64,000 nucleotides of DNA from positions 4,340,965 through 4,404,964 of the forward strand of contig LANB01000001.1 of the NCBI GenBank assembly GCA_000964245.1, in the 5' to 3' direction. A program made the translations under genes and the position numbers. The notes beneath the pieces are model-generated. The model did no database searches, had not been told where the DNA came from, and saw only the letters and a program-made list of their open reading frames with translations. Origin of the DNA: Cellvibrionaceae bacterium 1162T.S.0a.05 (GTDB taxonomy: Bacteria; Pseudomonadota; Gammaproteobacteria; Pseudomonadales; Cellvibrionaceae). How positions within the stretch are numbered: position 1 is the stretch's first letter; every line of letters starts with the position of its first letter. Of the stretch, positions 1-8,834 are shown piece by piece.

Positions 1-675
1 TATGGCAAATCACAGAAATACGCCTCTCGTGAACCCTACGATGCCACAGTCGATAGGCAGATTATCAAATACCTGAGAAAAATCGCGGGAAAGCCTTCAC
101 ATTTACTCGGTCACTCCTATGGCGCTGCCATGTGTATGGAAGTGCTTCGCGAAAACCCTGATGACTATTTGAGTGCATTTTTAATTGAGCCCGTCTGCTT
201 CCATTTACTTGAACATCATCAAGAACATCTCACTGCGTGGAAGCACATTCAAAATGTTGCCAACCGCACCATCCGATACTGCAACCAGGGGCGCAGCCTC
301 AAAGCGACACGAGAATACATGAGCTACTGGTTGGGTTTGCTGGCATGGTGGCTCATGCCCTGGAAAAACAAGGTCAAATTCGCAGCCAGTATTGAGAAAG
401 TGTCCGCAGAATTTGCATCCATGTACGACTTTCATTTTAAACAGCAAGACTATGCGCACATTAACACGCCCATCAGTCTGCTCTACGGAGAGAAAACAAC
501 CCGCGAAGCGAAAATGATTATTCACTTGCTTCAGGACGCTTTGGTAAACGCCAACTCTGCATGCCTGGAAAAGGCGGGCCACCTGTGCCTGTTAACTCAC
601 CCGCAGGAGGTCAACGCCCTGATCCATGCCCACTTACAAAAGATCGGAGCAGAAACGCCAGAGTCTTCTACTTGA
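1..675 (+). CDS. alpha/beta hydrolase (5' end outside window)
   Basis: The reading frame is open from base 1, so the gene begins before the window; 224 codons are visible. The nucleophile elbow Gly-His-Ser-Tyr-Gly lies at visible residues 37-41 (Ser39), following a hydrophobic strand (HLL), as in the alpha/beta hydrolase fold. A helical cap rich in Trp follows, then the typical end 'EKAGHLCLL' carrying the likely catalytic His. The substrate cannot be told from sequence; esterases, lipases and C-C hydrolases share this pattern. The next gene is convergent and separated by a terminator. Confidence 0.8.
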   Translation, partial: YGKSQKYASREPYDATVDRQIIKYLRKIAGKPSHLLGHSYGAAMCMEVLRENPDDYLSAFLIEPVCFHLLEHHQEHLTAWKHIQNVANRTIRYCNQGRSLKATREYMSYWLGLLAWWLMPWKNKVKFAASIEKVSAEFASMYDFHFKQQDYAHINTPISLLYGEKTTREAKMIIHLLQDALVNANSACLEKAGHLCLLTHPQEVNALIHAHLQKIGAETPESST

Positions 676-710
676 ATTTCAGGAGGAGAAATTAACGCGA
701 CAATGTCTTT

Positions 711-755
711 AGGCGGGAAAATAAAAAAAGGCGGGAAAATAAAAAAAGGCGGGAC
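711..755. repeat. 18-bp tandem repeat, 2.5 copies
   Basis: The unit GGCGGGAAAATAAAAAAA begins at 712 and 730, and a partial third copy begins at 748. Read on the minus strand, each unit is the right arm plus U-tract of the terminator at 741-772, so the terminator tail appears to have been duplicated by slippage. Confidence 0.8.
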
Positions 756-772
756 TTCTCAAGAAACCCGCC
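741..772 (-). terminator. Rho-independent terminator of the spondin-domain gene
   Basis: GGCGGG (748-753) pairs with CCCGCC (767-772), with an inner TTCT/AGAA pairing. On the minus strand the hairpin is followed by seven T residues (747-741). It lies 25 bp past the stop of the minus-strand gene at 797-1471. Confidence 0.8.
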
Positions 773-796
773 TGACAAAGGACTTTAGAACAGAAC

Positions 797-1471
797 TTAC
801 ATTCTTTCGATAACGATCTTTGCAACCGGCCCACGCCAATCATAGATTGCCGCATCCACATCACCCATCCCATGAATACCGGCCGCCACATGAACAAACC
901 CCTCGCCTTCATCTTCCGGAGAGAATGGTGCGCCGCCGCACAAAGGCCCGGGAATGCTTACACACAGTTCATCATTGGTCTCGGAACCCGCATCATAAGC
1001 TCTCGCAAACACCGTGCGCTTTCCTCGTGTCGGTAAGAAAACCGCATCCAGAGCGACAAAAGTGTCATTCGTCGGCAGAAGCATCGCCGCCAGACTTAAA
1101 CGACGCGCTGAACCCTGAGCCGTGATCATGACTTCGACGGACTCACCGGCCATCAATAAGCCATCGGTAGCGGCAAGACCTTTCACCATAGGGTTAGCTT
1201 CGAGATTCGCCATAAGCGGTGCAATGTTCCCGCCCTCGGCGATGTCGGCAATATCCTGAGAGGCCATTTCTCCGAGTTCGAAGAAATGCAGACCGGGTTT
1301 ATGCGTTGCCAGTAATAGAGGGGTAAAGGCTTGCGCCTTGGTAACATTGGTAATAGTGACTTTGTAGTCCTTGCCGTAACCGCCAGCAAATGCGCTGAAG
1401 GAAAACAGTGCAAGTACCAGGATGATAAAACCTTGTTTCGTTGCTGTGAATGTTGAAACTCTATTTTTCAT
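797..1471 (-). CDS. spondin-domain secreted protein
   Basis: The 224-residue product begins with a signal peptide (hydrophobic residues 14-27, likely cleavage after Ala-Phe-Ala near residue 29). The mature part opens with 'YKVTITNVTKAQAFTP' and continues with 'HFFELGE' and 'LAEGG', the pattern I associate with bacterial single Spond_N proteins. Function in bacteria is unknown; the fold is a calcium-binding beta-sandwich. The late region has one Cys pair (near 170 and 178) that could form a disulphide. A strong RBS (AAGGAGA) precedes the ATG. It is transcribed alone and ends at a clear terminator; it is divergent from the two-component pair. Confidence 0.75.
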   Translation of the reverse strand: MKNRVSTFTATKQGFIILVLALFSFSAFAGGYGKDYKVTITNVTKAQAFTPLLLATHKPGLHFFELGEMASQDIADIAEGGNIAPLMANLEANPMVKGLAATDGLLMAGESVEVMITAQGSARRLSLAAMLLPTNDTFVALDAVFLPTRGKRTVFARAYDAGSETNDELCVSIPGPLCGGAPFSPEDEGEGFVHVAAGIHGMGDVDAAIYDWRGPVAKIVIERM

Positions 1472-1726
1472 ATTTTTCTCCTTGGGTCTCTGTGGTATGC
1501 CGCATGGCGAGAGTCAATGTAAGGATTTCACGCTTGCCGTTCATAACGAATTACTCAAGCTTTCATCACGAAAGTTTCACATGTTGGTTTTGGTGACGTT
1601 TAGTTTTTCCCTGGTTTGAGAAAGGCTGTGATAGATTTGTGATGCAGGCTTGAGGGCAAATAATTAAACTCAGGCATTTGGTAGGAACGTCGGCTTTCAA
1701 GCTGGACAAATAGACGCAGTAAAGCA

Positions 1727-2431
1727 ATGACAAAAAAAATACTTGTAGTAGAAGATCAGGAAGATATCGGCTCCCTGATTAAGTTAAATCTGGAATCTCT
1801 CGGGTTCGCCGCCACACATGTCGCGAATGGAAATGATGGCTGGGAGCAAGCAGCGAGCAATCAGTATGACCTCATTGTCCTCGACATTATGCTCCCCGGC
1901 ATGGATGGACTGGAAATTTGTAAAGCTCTTAGAGGCAAAAACATCTACACACCGATACTGATGTTAACTGCCAGGAAATCCGAAATCGATCGCGTTCTCG
2001 GTTTGGAAATGGGCGCGGACGACTATCTGACAAAACCCTTCAGTGTGATAGAGCTGCAAGCGCGTGTTAAAGCCCTACTCCGTCGCGTTGAGCTGCTCGC
2101 GCAACAACAGGATGAGAAAGATGAAGATGACCTTCTGGAATTTTCAGGACTAACAATACACAAGAGCAAGCGCGAAGTTCGCATTGGCGAGAGGAATATT
2201 GCCTTAACCATGAAGGAGTTTGATCTCCTGCTTTATCTTGCCGTCTATCCCGGTAAGGTCTTTACGCGCGAGCAATTATTGAATGCCGTATGGGGCTATC
2301 AACACAACGGTTACGAGCATACCGTGAATTCACATATCAATCGATTACGGGCGAAAATCGAGGAAGATCCGAACAAGCCCAAATGGGTATTAACCGTTTG
2401 GGGCGTGGGGTACAAATTTAATGACGAATAG
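1727..2431 (+). CDS. OmpR/PhoB-family response regulator
   Basis: The 234-residue protein has an N-terminal receiver domain with the acidic pair Glu9-Asp10, phospho-acceptor Asp53 in 'VLDIMLPGMDG', Thr81 and Lys103 ('LTKPF'). A C-terminal winged helix follows (about 135-232; 'LTMKEFDLLLYLAVYPGKVFT' region and 'VNSHINRLRAKIE'). It is a DNA-binding transcriptional regulator. It overlaps the following histidine kinase by 11 bp, so the two are translationally coupled and form a cognate pair. The inducing signal and regulon are not evident; the 255-bp divergent region shared with the spondin gene is one possible target. Confidence 0.95.
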   Translation: MTKKILVVEDQEDIGSLIKLNLESLGFAATHVANGNDGWEQAASNQYDLIVLDIMLPGMDGLEICKALRGKNIYTPILMLTARKSEIDRVLGLEMGADDYLTKPFSVIELQARVKALLRRVELLAQQQDEKDEDDLLEFSGLTIHKSKREVRIGERNIALTMKEFDLLLYLAVYPGKVFTREQLLNAVWGYQHNGYEHTVNSHINRLRAKIEEDPNKPKWVLTVWGVGYKFNDE

Positions 2432-3929
2432 AATCTTTAGCAATTTAACAGCACGTCTTACCCTGACTCTCACAATAGCGTTTCTGGCGTTTGCACTTGT
2501 TTGCACGGCCTTACTGGTTGCTTCTTCCCGTAACTACGAACAGGAAGTTTCGCAAAAAATGCATCTGGATTTGGCCCAATATGTTGTCGACCACTACAGT
2601 TTTTTTAAAGACGGCGAGGCCGACCTCGCTGCTGCCGAGCATACCTTCCATGATTTAATGTTAATGGGGCCAAATTTTGAGTTTTATTTATTGGATGCCA
2701 GTGGAAAAATTCTTGCGTACTCAGCAAAACCGGGCACGGTAAAAAGAGAACGTGTCGATATTCTGCCCTTGACTTCCTGGAAGGAAAACGTTGAACAACA
2801 AGGCTATGCACTGAATGATGACCCTCGCGACCCGCAGGGTAAGAAAGTCTTTTCTGCGGCACCCATTTATGAAAACAGTGAACTCAAGGGTTACCTATAC
2901 GCCGTGATAGGCAGTCAAATACGTGACAAACTGGAAGCACAACTCTTGCAAAGCCGAATCATGCAATGGGGAATTGTTTTTCTGACTGTAGTATCACTAT
3001 TCACTCTACTCATTATTGTTGTTATCGTCTCAAAAACGACTCAACCTATGCGTAGACTCACTCGCCAAATTCATCGCATACGGCAACAAGGTTTTTCCCG
3101 CGACAACGATGATTTACAAGGCTGCATCAACGAACTCGCGTGCTGGCAAGATCAAAATGGAAGCGATGTGGATGTTCTGGGGAGCACATTTAAACAGGCA
3201 ATGGAAAACCTGCATCAGGAATATAAAAACGTGGTGTCAGTGGATGATTTACGCAAGGAATTACTTTCACACGTTTCGCACGATTTACGCACACCGCTGG
3301 CATCCCTGCTGGGTTATCTCGAAACCTGGGAAATGCAAAAGGATAAAGTCGACGCAAGCCAAAGCAATGAATATATTTCGATTGCCAAGCGCAGCGCACA
3401 ACGCATTTCAATGTTGATCGAACAACTTTTCGAGCTTGCCCACCTGGATGGCGAGAATGTCCAGGTGAATATCGAACGTTTTTCCATCGCGGAATTGGTT
3501 CAGGACGTATTGAAAAAATTTGAATTACAGGCAAAAGAAAAGAACATAAGCTTGGGAGTCTCTCCCCAGGACAGTACCATTTCCGTGAGTGCCGATATTG
3601 AGAAGATGGAACGGGTGTTTACCAATCTGATTGAAAACGCGCTTCGGCATACACCGGAAAATGGCAAAATCACAGTCAAAATCGAACAAAGTCGCGGTTT
3701 CGTTGCCATTCAAATCGAAGACAACGGGATTGGCATACCTGAGGAAGACTTACCCTATATTTTCGATGCCCATTTTAAGGCGGGCAACAGTGTAAGGGAA
3801 AATACCGCCCATGGTGGACTCGGCCTCGCGATTACCAAAAAACTTCTGGAGCTACAGGCCAGTACCATTGGCGTCAGCAGTAAAATTAACGAGGGTACGG
3901 TATTTCGTTTCGCACTTCCCCAAGCCTGA
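2421..3929 (+). CDS. membrane sensor histidine kinase
   Basis: A 502-residue kinase partner of the upstream response regulator. It shows an N-terminal membrane segment (about 13-34), a periplasmic sensor region of about 140 residues, a second membrane segment (about 184-203, 'TLLIIVVIV'), a HAMP-like linker and HisKA with phospho-acceptor His287 in 'VSHDLRTPL'. HATPase_c follows with the N box ('NLIENALRHTPENG'), G1 box ('DNGIGIPEED') and G2 box ('GGLGLAI'). All catalytic boxes are intact. The ATG lies inside the regulator gene with a GGGG-type RBS upstream. Confidence 0.95.
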   Translation: MTNRIFSNLTARLTLTLTIAFLAFALVCTALLVASSRNYEQEVSQKMHLDLAQYVVDHYSFFKDGEADLAAAEHTFHDLMLMGPNFEFYLLDASGKILAYSAKPGTVKRERVDILPLTSWKENVEQQGYALNDDPRDPQGKKVFSAAPIYENSELKGYLYAVIGSQIRDKLEAQLLQSRIMQWGIVFLTVVSLFTLLIIVVIVSKTTQPMRRLTRQIHRIRQQGFSRDNDDLQGCINELACWQDQNGSDVDVLGSTFKQAMENLHQEYKNVVSVDDLRKELLSHVSHDLRTPLASLLGYLETWEMQKDKVDASQSNEYISIAKRSAQRISMLIEQLFELAHLDGENVQVNIERFSIAELVQDVLKKFELQAKEKNISLGVSPQDSTISVSADIEKMERVFTNLIENALRHTPENGKITVKIEQSRGFVAIQIEDNGIGIPEEDLPYIFDAHFKAGNSVRENTAHGGLGLAITKKLLELQASTIGVSSKINEGTVFRFALPQA

Positions 3930-3944
3930 GCGGAGTAAACCCGC

Positions 3945-3950
3945 TATAAT
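3945..3950 (+). promoter_or_regulatory. possible -10 element (TATAAT)
   Basis: A perfect TATAAT lies 33 bp before the DUF1653 start, in the short gap after the kinase gene. The -35 position (about 3922-3927) does not match the consensus, so this is only suggestive. Confidence 0.3.
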
Positions 3951-3982
3951 CCCGGCTCCTTGATGACCCTCAGGACTTTTTT

Positions 3983-4204
3983 ATGCACGCAAACATCAAA
4001 GCGGGCCGCTATCGCCACTACAAAGGTGGCGAATATCATGTTATCGATACGGCAATTCATTCAGAAACCGAAGAGATTGTGGTGGTGTATCGCCCGCTTT
4101 ATGGAGAGAAAAAACTGTGGGTGAGACCTCTGGAAAATTTTCTCGATAAGGTCAACATAGAGGGTGAAACGATCGACCGTTTTACCTTGATTGAGGCTGA
4201 ATAA
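3983..4204 (+). CDS. DUF1653 domain protein
   Basis: A 73-residue cytoplasmic protein with the DUF1653 signature: 'AGRYRHYKGGEYHVI' at the start, 'ETEEIVVVYRPLYG' in the middle and 'WVRPLENFLDKV' towards the end. The family is a small SH3-like beta barrel of unknown function that often covers the whole protein, as here. It follows the histidine kinase by 53 bp and may be transcribed from its own promoter. Confidence 0.85.
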   Translation: MHANIKAGRYRHYKGGEYHVIDTAIHSETEEIVVVYRPLYGEKKLWVRPLENFLDKVNIEGETIDRFTLIEAE

Positions 4205-4359
4205 CACTCCAGGGTTAATCCGGCATACTTTGATAAGCTGAGGCATGACTGGGCCTGTATTGCGCGAGCGGGCTTGCTGGACTTATTTTATTGGAGTTGT
4301 ATTGCTGGACTTGTTTTACCGGAGTTGACTCAACTAAAAAGTGAACCCTTCCTATTTTC

Positions 4360-5343
4360 TCACTGCATCGATAGCACAACAATGCCGTGTCGCTGTTCCT
4401 CTTCAACCCGTCGATGCGCTTCGACGACTTGTGCAAGAGGGAAAACTTTATCAACAGCAGGTCGAATTGCACCCGCCTCGATCATCTCCCTGATCTCTTC
4501 CAACTCTTCAAGGGTTTCACCTGCGAATGCGAATACCACTTTTTTTCCGGTTTTTTTGAAAGTACTTGATGCACCAATCATTTTTCGAAAGCTCGGGTTT
4601 GCGGTGATGTACCTTCCTCCCTCTTTTAACGCAACAAGGCTGGCCTCCAGAGGACTCGACGCCACCATATCAAAGAGAACATCGTAACGTTCATCGGCTT
4701 GTCGAAAGTCGCTTTGTTGATAGTCAATAAATTGATCCGCACCTAAATCCAGAAGAAACTGCTTTTTGTGCGCAGCATCAACCACGCTCACTTGTGCTCC
4801 CCAGGCTTTGGCAATTTGCAATGCAAAGGTGCCGATACTGCCGCCAGCACCATTGATTAATAAATTTTCACCCGCTTTAATTTCTGCCTGTTTTAAAAAG
4901 TGTAAAGCGTTCAAGGCACCCAGGGGTACGGCTGCCGCCTCTTCAAAGGAAAGGTTATGCGGCTTTTTGGTGACCGTATAATGATCAGGCACGAGTAGAT
5001 ATTCAGCATGAGAACCCATGAGCAATTTGGTTGCCCCGAAGACGTCTTGCCCTGGCTCGAATTTCGTTACACCCTCCCCCACAGCCTCGACTGTGCCTGC
5101 GAAGTAGCCGCCCAAAATACCTCGACGTGGTCGGCGTAATCCCCAGACCACGCGTAAAGCCCAGCTAAACCATTTCACGGGAAATTGAAAACGCCTTAGT
5201 TCACAATCCCCCTTGGTAACTTCCGCTGCTCGAACACGAACAAGAAGGCAATTCTTTTTTACTGTGGGCTTGGGGCGCTCAAGCAGCTCAAGTACTTCAG
5301 GCCCACCGTAGCGCGAGTAAAATGCTGCTTTCATTGTTTCCAT
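4360..5343 (-). CDS. MDR-family NAD(P)-dependent oxidoreductase (quinone oxidoreductase-like)
   Basis: The protein has the GroES-like N-terminus ('MKAAFYSRYGGPEVLEL') and a Rossmann motif 'INGAGGSIGTFALQIAK' followed by 'LGADQFIDY', typical of medium-chain zinc-independent quinone reductases. The catalytic-zinc Cys/His pattern of true alcohol dehydrogenases is not evident. I chose the ATG at 5343 (327 residues) because TAGGA lies 8 bp upstream and the protein then starts as in the family; an ATG at 5334 is also possible. It overlaps the end of the upstream DUF423 gene by 13 bp, so they are co-transcribed. The substrate is unknown. Confidence 0.88.
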   Translation of the reverse strand: METMKAAFYSRYGGPEVLELLERPKPTVKKNCLLVRVRAAEVTKGDCELRRFQFPVKWFSWALRVVWGLRRPRRGILGGYFAGTVEAVGEGVTKFEPGQDVFGATKLLMGSHAEYLLVPDHYTVTKKPHNLSFEEAAAVPLGALNALHFLKQAEIKAGENLLINGAGGSIGTFALQIAKAWGAQVSVVDAAHKKQFLLDLGADQFIDYQQSDFRQADERYDVLFDMVASSPLEASLVALKEGGRYITANPSFRKMIGASSTFKKTGKKVVFAFAGETLEELEEIREMIEAGAIRPAVDKVFPLAQVVEAHRRVEEEQRHGIVVLSMQ

Positions 5344-5720
5344 TTCAAAATTCCTATAAACAAGAGCGCCCAGCCTGCGATAAAGCAGAGCCCACCAAGA
5401 GGTGTTATGGGGCCAAGCCAGCGCGGGCCGCCAAGTGCCAACAAATACAAACTGCCACAAAACAACACTAAACCTAACGAGAATACATAACCGGCACTTT
5501 GAATGAAACGACTATGTAGACCCTGTTGAAGTAACAAACCCACCGCGAAAACTGCCAGTAAATGGTAAAAGTGGTAACTCACCGCTGTAGTCCAGGCTTG
5601 CATCAAATTTTCGGGTAATTTATCGCGCAATCCATGGGAACCAAAAGCGCCGAGGCAAACAGCAAGCAAGCCGTTGGCTGCTGCGATCAGAAAAAATATC
5701 TTTGCTGAAAATAGGTGCAT
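5331..5720 (-). CDS. DUF423 (YgdD/TMEM256-like) membrane protein
   Basis: A 129-residue inner-membrane protein with four predicted hydrophobic helices. The N-terminal 'ANGLLAVCLGAFGSHGLRD' and the terminal 'TPLGGLCFIAGWALLF' are hallmarks of DUF423. Function is unknown. GAGGA precedes the start. It is the first gene of a two-gene operon with the MDR oxidoreductase. Confidence 0.9.
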   Translation of the reverse strand: MHLFSAKIFFLIAAANGLLAVCLGAFGSHGLRDKLPENLMQAWTTAVSYHFYHLLAVFAVGLLLQQGLHSRFIQSAGYVFSLGLVLFCGSLYLLALGGPRWLGPITPLGGLCFIAGWALLFIGILKWKQ

Positions 5721-5730
5721 CGCGTCCTCG

Positions 5731-5781
5731 TTGTTTTTGAATAAAGATTGTTTTTGAATTTAGATTGTTACTGAATTAATG
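5731..5781. repeat. 17-bp tandem repeat, three copies
   Basis: The unit TTGTTTTTGAATAAAGA at 5731 is repeated with few changes at 5748 and more loosely at 5765. It lies in the gap between the GH105 and DUF423 genes. No function is evident. Confidence 0.7.
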
Positions 5782-5808
5782 TGGTATCTAAAGCCGTATT
5801 TTTTTGAA

Positions 5809-6963
5809 TTAATTTTCAAGTAGTGCGGTCGCCAGCCACAAGAACGGTGCCTGCCCGTGAAAATCCCCTTCGGTTCGCGGGCGCTGTAAATAGTATTGAA
5901 TGTCCTGGCTTTGCCCGGTACCCACACACACTTCGCGCAAACGCCCGGCATCAGTCAAATACGTATTAAGTGCATCCCAAGCCTTACTGACTGCTGCGGA
6001 ATATTCGAGGGCCGGCAAGATACCGCGCTTGACACCTACTTGCATGGCGTAAGCAAACATGGCCGTCGCCGAGCTCTCTTTCCAACTTTCCGGTTTATCG
6101 ATCAGCTGCCGCCACATTCCATCTTCAGCCTGGTAAGTAAGCAGGGCTTCCATCATACGGAAATAAGCCTCTGAGATATTTCTGTAGCGTGCATGCGATT
6201 GTGGCAAGTCCTGTAACAATTCAGCGAGACCGGCAGCAACCCAACCGTTGCCCCGCCCCCAGTGAAAATGGGCCTCAGGCCCGTGAAAAAACAGGCCATT
6301 TGTCTGCTGTAATTTTTTTAAATACGCTTCGGTCTGCAAGGCAGCCCGATCGAGATAGATCTGTTTACCGCTTGCCCGGTAAGCCTGCAATTGCAAACTA
6401 TTCACCATCCAGATATCGTCTATCCAGTAGCGCGTTTGCCCTGTCATGCCGTCTTCACGCGGTTTTTGCCACTGCGCATCTGCAAGAACAAGACCTTCAG
6501 TCAATTTTTCAGGCTGTTGCAGACTCAAATGTAACTGGATAGGAAGAATACCGTAAACATTGGCATCAACGTGCCCCGCCTCCAACAATTTATCAGTCCC
6601 CGGTACGACTTGATAGCGCTTGCTCAACGCCTTGAGTGCGGCCTCGTCTTTCACTGCCTGACTGAACTTCAGTGCACCATAAGCCACCGCGGCTTCCGCG
6701 TAATGAATACCTTTAAAATCGTCTGTGAGATACATCATATAATCGGAACGCAAGAGCAAATCAGCCACAACTTTTTGACCCGCTTGCTTAATTTGCTTGC
6801 GCTCTGGCATATTATCCAACTCATCACTGAAGCTGAAAGCCGCAGAAAACAGGCCAAGCAATACGTAAACAATCAAGAACGCTTTCAGCATAAGGGAAGA
6901 TAAAATGGATGATTTCACATTGGCCTCGCTGGAGTTTGCAGATATCAAGGATGTTGGCTTCAT
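5809..6963 (-). CDS. GH105-type unsaturated rhamnogalacturonyl hydrolase
   Basis: A 384-residue protein with a signal anchor or signal peptide (hydrophobic residues about 25-45) followed by an alpha/alpha-barrel domain of the GH88/GH105 clan. Visible family motifs are 'YWIDDIWM' (the Asp pair is the likely catalytic site), 'HWGRGNGWVAAG', 'WKESSATAMFAYAM' and 'GDFHGQAPFLW'. Such enzymes hydrate and release the unsaturated uronic acid from oligosaccharides made by pectate or rhamnogalacturonan lyases, which fits a plant or algal polysaccharide degrader. The ATG at 6963 has GGGAAAA upstream; an internal ATG at 6891 directly before the signal sequence is an alternative. No neighbouring lyase is visible. 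Confidence 0.88.
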   Translation of the reverse strand: MKPTSLISANSSEANVKSSILSSLMLKAFLIVYVLLGLFSAAFSFSDELDNMPERKQIKQAGQKVVADLLLRSDYMMYLTDDFKGIHYAEAAVAYGALKFSQAVKDEAALKALSKRYQVVPGTDKLLEAGHVDANVYGILPIQLHLSLQQPEKLTEGLVLADAQWQKPREDGMTGQTRYWIDDIWMVNSLQLQAYRASGKQIYLDRAALQTEAYLKKLQQTNGLFFHGPEAHFHWGRGNGWVAAGLAELLQDLPQSHARYRNISEAYFRMMEALLTYQAEDGMWRQLIDKPESWKESSATAMFAYAMQVGVKRGILPALEYSAAVSKAWDALNTYLTDAGRLREVCVGTGQSQDIQYYLQRPRTEGDFHGQAPFLWLATALLEN

Positions 6964-7104
6964 AATTTTCCCGAAAAGTCAGTATTGCAGTGTAAGGTAA
7001 CTTTATACCAAACCCAAGCCAGAGAATAATTCGCTTTTATCGTCTAACCTATGCATTGTTCTTGCAACAAATGAATCAATGTAAAAACAAACCAAGAGAA
7101 ACGC

Positions 7105-8811
7105 ATGAGAAATATCAAAAGTAAGACGGGCATATTGATTTTTGGTTTGATCTTTGCCGCTGTCGGAGTCGGGTTTCTCGCGTTTCAAACGGTCCCGTCC
7201 CTGCTTGAAGCACACGAAATGAAATCGTGGATGCCTGTTGATGCTGAGGTATTGAACACAAACCTTGAATCGCACCGCGGTGATGACAGCACCACCTATA
7301 AAGTGACTGGACGCTATCGCTACAGCTGGCAAGGGCAAACCTATACGGCTGAGCGCATCAGTATTCACAGCGGCAGTGACAATATCGGCTCTTACCATCA
7401 AGATCGCTATCGCGAACTGCGCAACGCCAAAAACAGCGGTACGCCAATTCGCATCTATGTTAATCCAGACGCTCCTGCAGAAGCGATCTATGATCCCAAA
7501 CCGCGCTGGGGCCTTCTGCTGTTCGGTTTGATTTTTGTTTTTGCCTTTGGTGGTGTCGGCTTCGGTGTCATTTTCTACGCGATTTTTTTCAAAGGTGGCT
7601 TAGCCCTTAAGGCCGGAACCGCAGACAATCAACCCTGGCTTCATCACAAGGATTGGCAAGGCGGAGAAATTTATTCCTCCGCTAAATCTGGCATGTTGGT
7701 ACTGATATTTGCCAGCATCATCTGGAATGGCTTTTGTTGGCCGATGGCCTTCATTGTTCTTGGCGATTCAGGCTTGCGATTTCCTGAAATACTGGTCGCC
7801 CTCTTCCCCCTTATCGGCATTTTTATTCTTTACTCTGCAATCAGCAAAGTCAGTGCCTGGTTAAAATACGGCCGTACGCCTCTTGTACTCGACCCCTTCC
7901 CAGGGTCAATTGGTGGCAACGTTGGGGGCCACATTGAAATTAATCAGCCCTGGCAAGCTAATCGACATTACAAGGTTACCATTTCCTGCCTCTACAGTTA
8001 CGTAAGTGGCAGTGGTAAAAACCGCTCGCGTAAAGAAAAACTTGTTTGGCAAGAAAACGGTTACGCAGAAAGTAATAGTTTTAATAATAAAACGCGCCTG
8101 AAATTTCGCTTTGAAATCCCCAAAGATTTGCCTGCCAGTGAAGCTGTACCGGGCGAAACCTATCATTTGTGGCGCTTGAGTATTCGTTGTGATGATAAAG
8201 GCGCGAAGATTGATCGCAGCTTTACCATACCTGTCTACGCGACCGCACAAATGTCGCAAATAGCCTATCCACTAAGCAAAGATCACCCTGCACTCAAGGA
8301 ACATACTCTGGATGCGATAGAATCCTTCCTGCGTATTGAAAGAAAAGGCTCAGCACTTTCTATTCACATGCCGCTTGGCCAACGTATAAAAACAGCCTGT
8401 GTTACTTTCCTGGTTTGCGCGCTGATCACTGGAAGCACTGTCTATTTCTATCAAAAGTCAGATTCAATTGTTTTACTGATTGTCGCCTTTGTTGCAGGGC
8501 TTATTGCTTCGTTTGCACTTTTTGCAATGGGTAAAAGCCGCAGGGCGCTTTTGAGCAATAGCGGGATTGAAGTGAAAACCTGTTTCCTCGGTTTTCCAGT
8601 AAAGGGTGCAAAGTTGTCGCGCTCGGAATATCGAAGTATGGAACTCAATGACTATATGCGATCTTCTTCCGGCCACAAACATATCGAGTATTACCAGATC
8701 CGCGCTTTGGGACCGGCAAAGAAAAAGATCGTAATTGCCGAAAGGTTGCGAGGTAAACACGAAGCGGAGCAGCTTCTGGAAAGCATCAAAACCTTGACGG
8801 GATATCAGTAA
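7105..8811 (+). CDS. DUF3592-containing membrane protein
   Basis: A 568-residue integral membrane protein. The first 160 residues form a DUF3592 unit: membrane helix about 8-27, an extracytoplasmic beta domain ('VDAEVLNTNLESH...YRYSWQGQTY', 'VNPDAPAEAIYD') and a second helix about 132-158. A middle pair of helices (about 196-250) and a further pair (about 430-475) flank a second soluble region. The short C-terminal tail is basic. Function is unknown. RBS AAGAGAAA precedes the ATG. The gene converges on the next one with a 23-bp gap. Confidence 0.8.
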   Translation: MRNIKSKTGILIFGLIFAAVGVGFLAFQTVPSLLEAHEMKSWMPVDAEVLNTNLESHRGDDSTTYKVTGRYRYSWQGQTYTAERISIHSGSDNIGSYHQDRYRELRNAKNSGTPIRIYVNPDAPAEAIYDPKPRWGLLLFGLIFVFAFGGVGFGVIFYAIFFKGGLALKAGTADNQPWLHHKDWQGGEIYSSAKSGMLVLIFASIIWNGFCWPMAFIVLGDSGLRFPEILVALFPLIGIFILYSAISKVSAWLKYGRTPLVLDPFPGSIGGNVGGHIEINQPWQANRHYKVTISCLYSYVSGSGKNRSRKEKLVWQENGYAESNSFNNKTRLKFRFEIPKDLPASEAVPGETYHLWRLSIRCDDKGAKIDRSFTIPVYATAQMSQIAYPLSKDHPALKEHTLDAIESFLRIERKGSALSIHMPLGQRIKTACVTFLVCALITGSTVYFYQKSDSIVLLIVAFVAGLIASFALFAMGKSRRALLSNSGIEVKTCFLGFPVKGAKLSRSEYRSMELNDYMRSSSGHKHIEYYQIRALGPAKKKIVIAERLRGKHEAEQLLESIKTLTGYQ

Positions 8812-8834
8812 ATGGTTTCCGGGCGTATTTAAAA

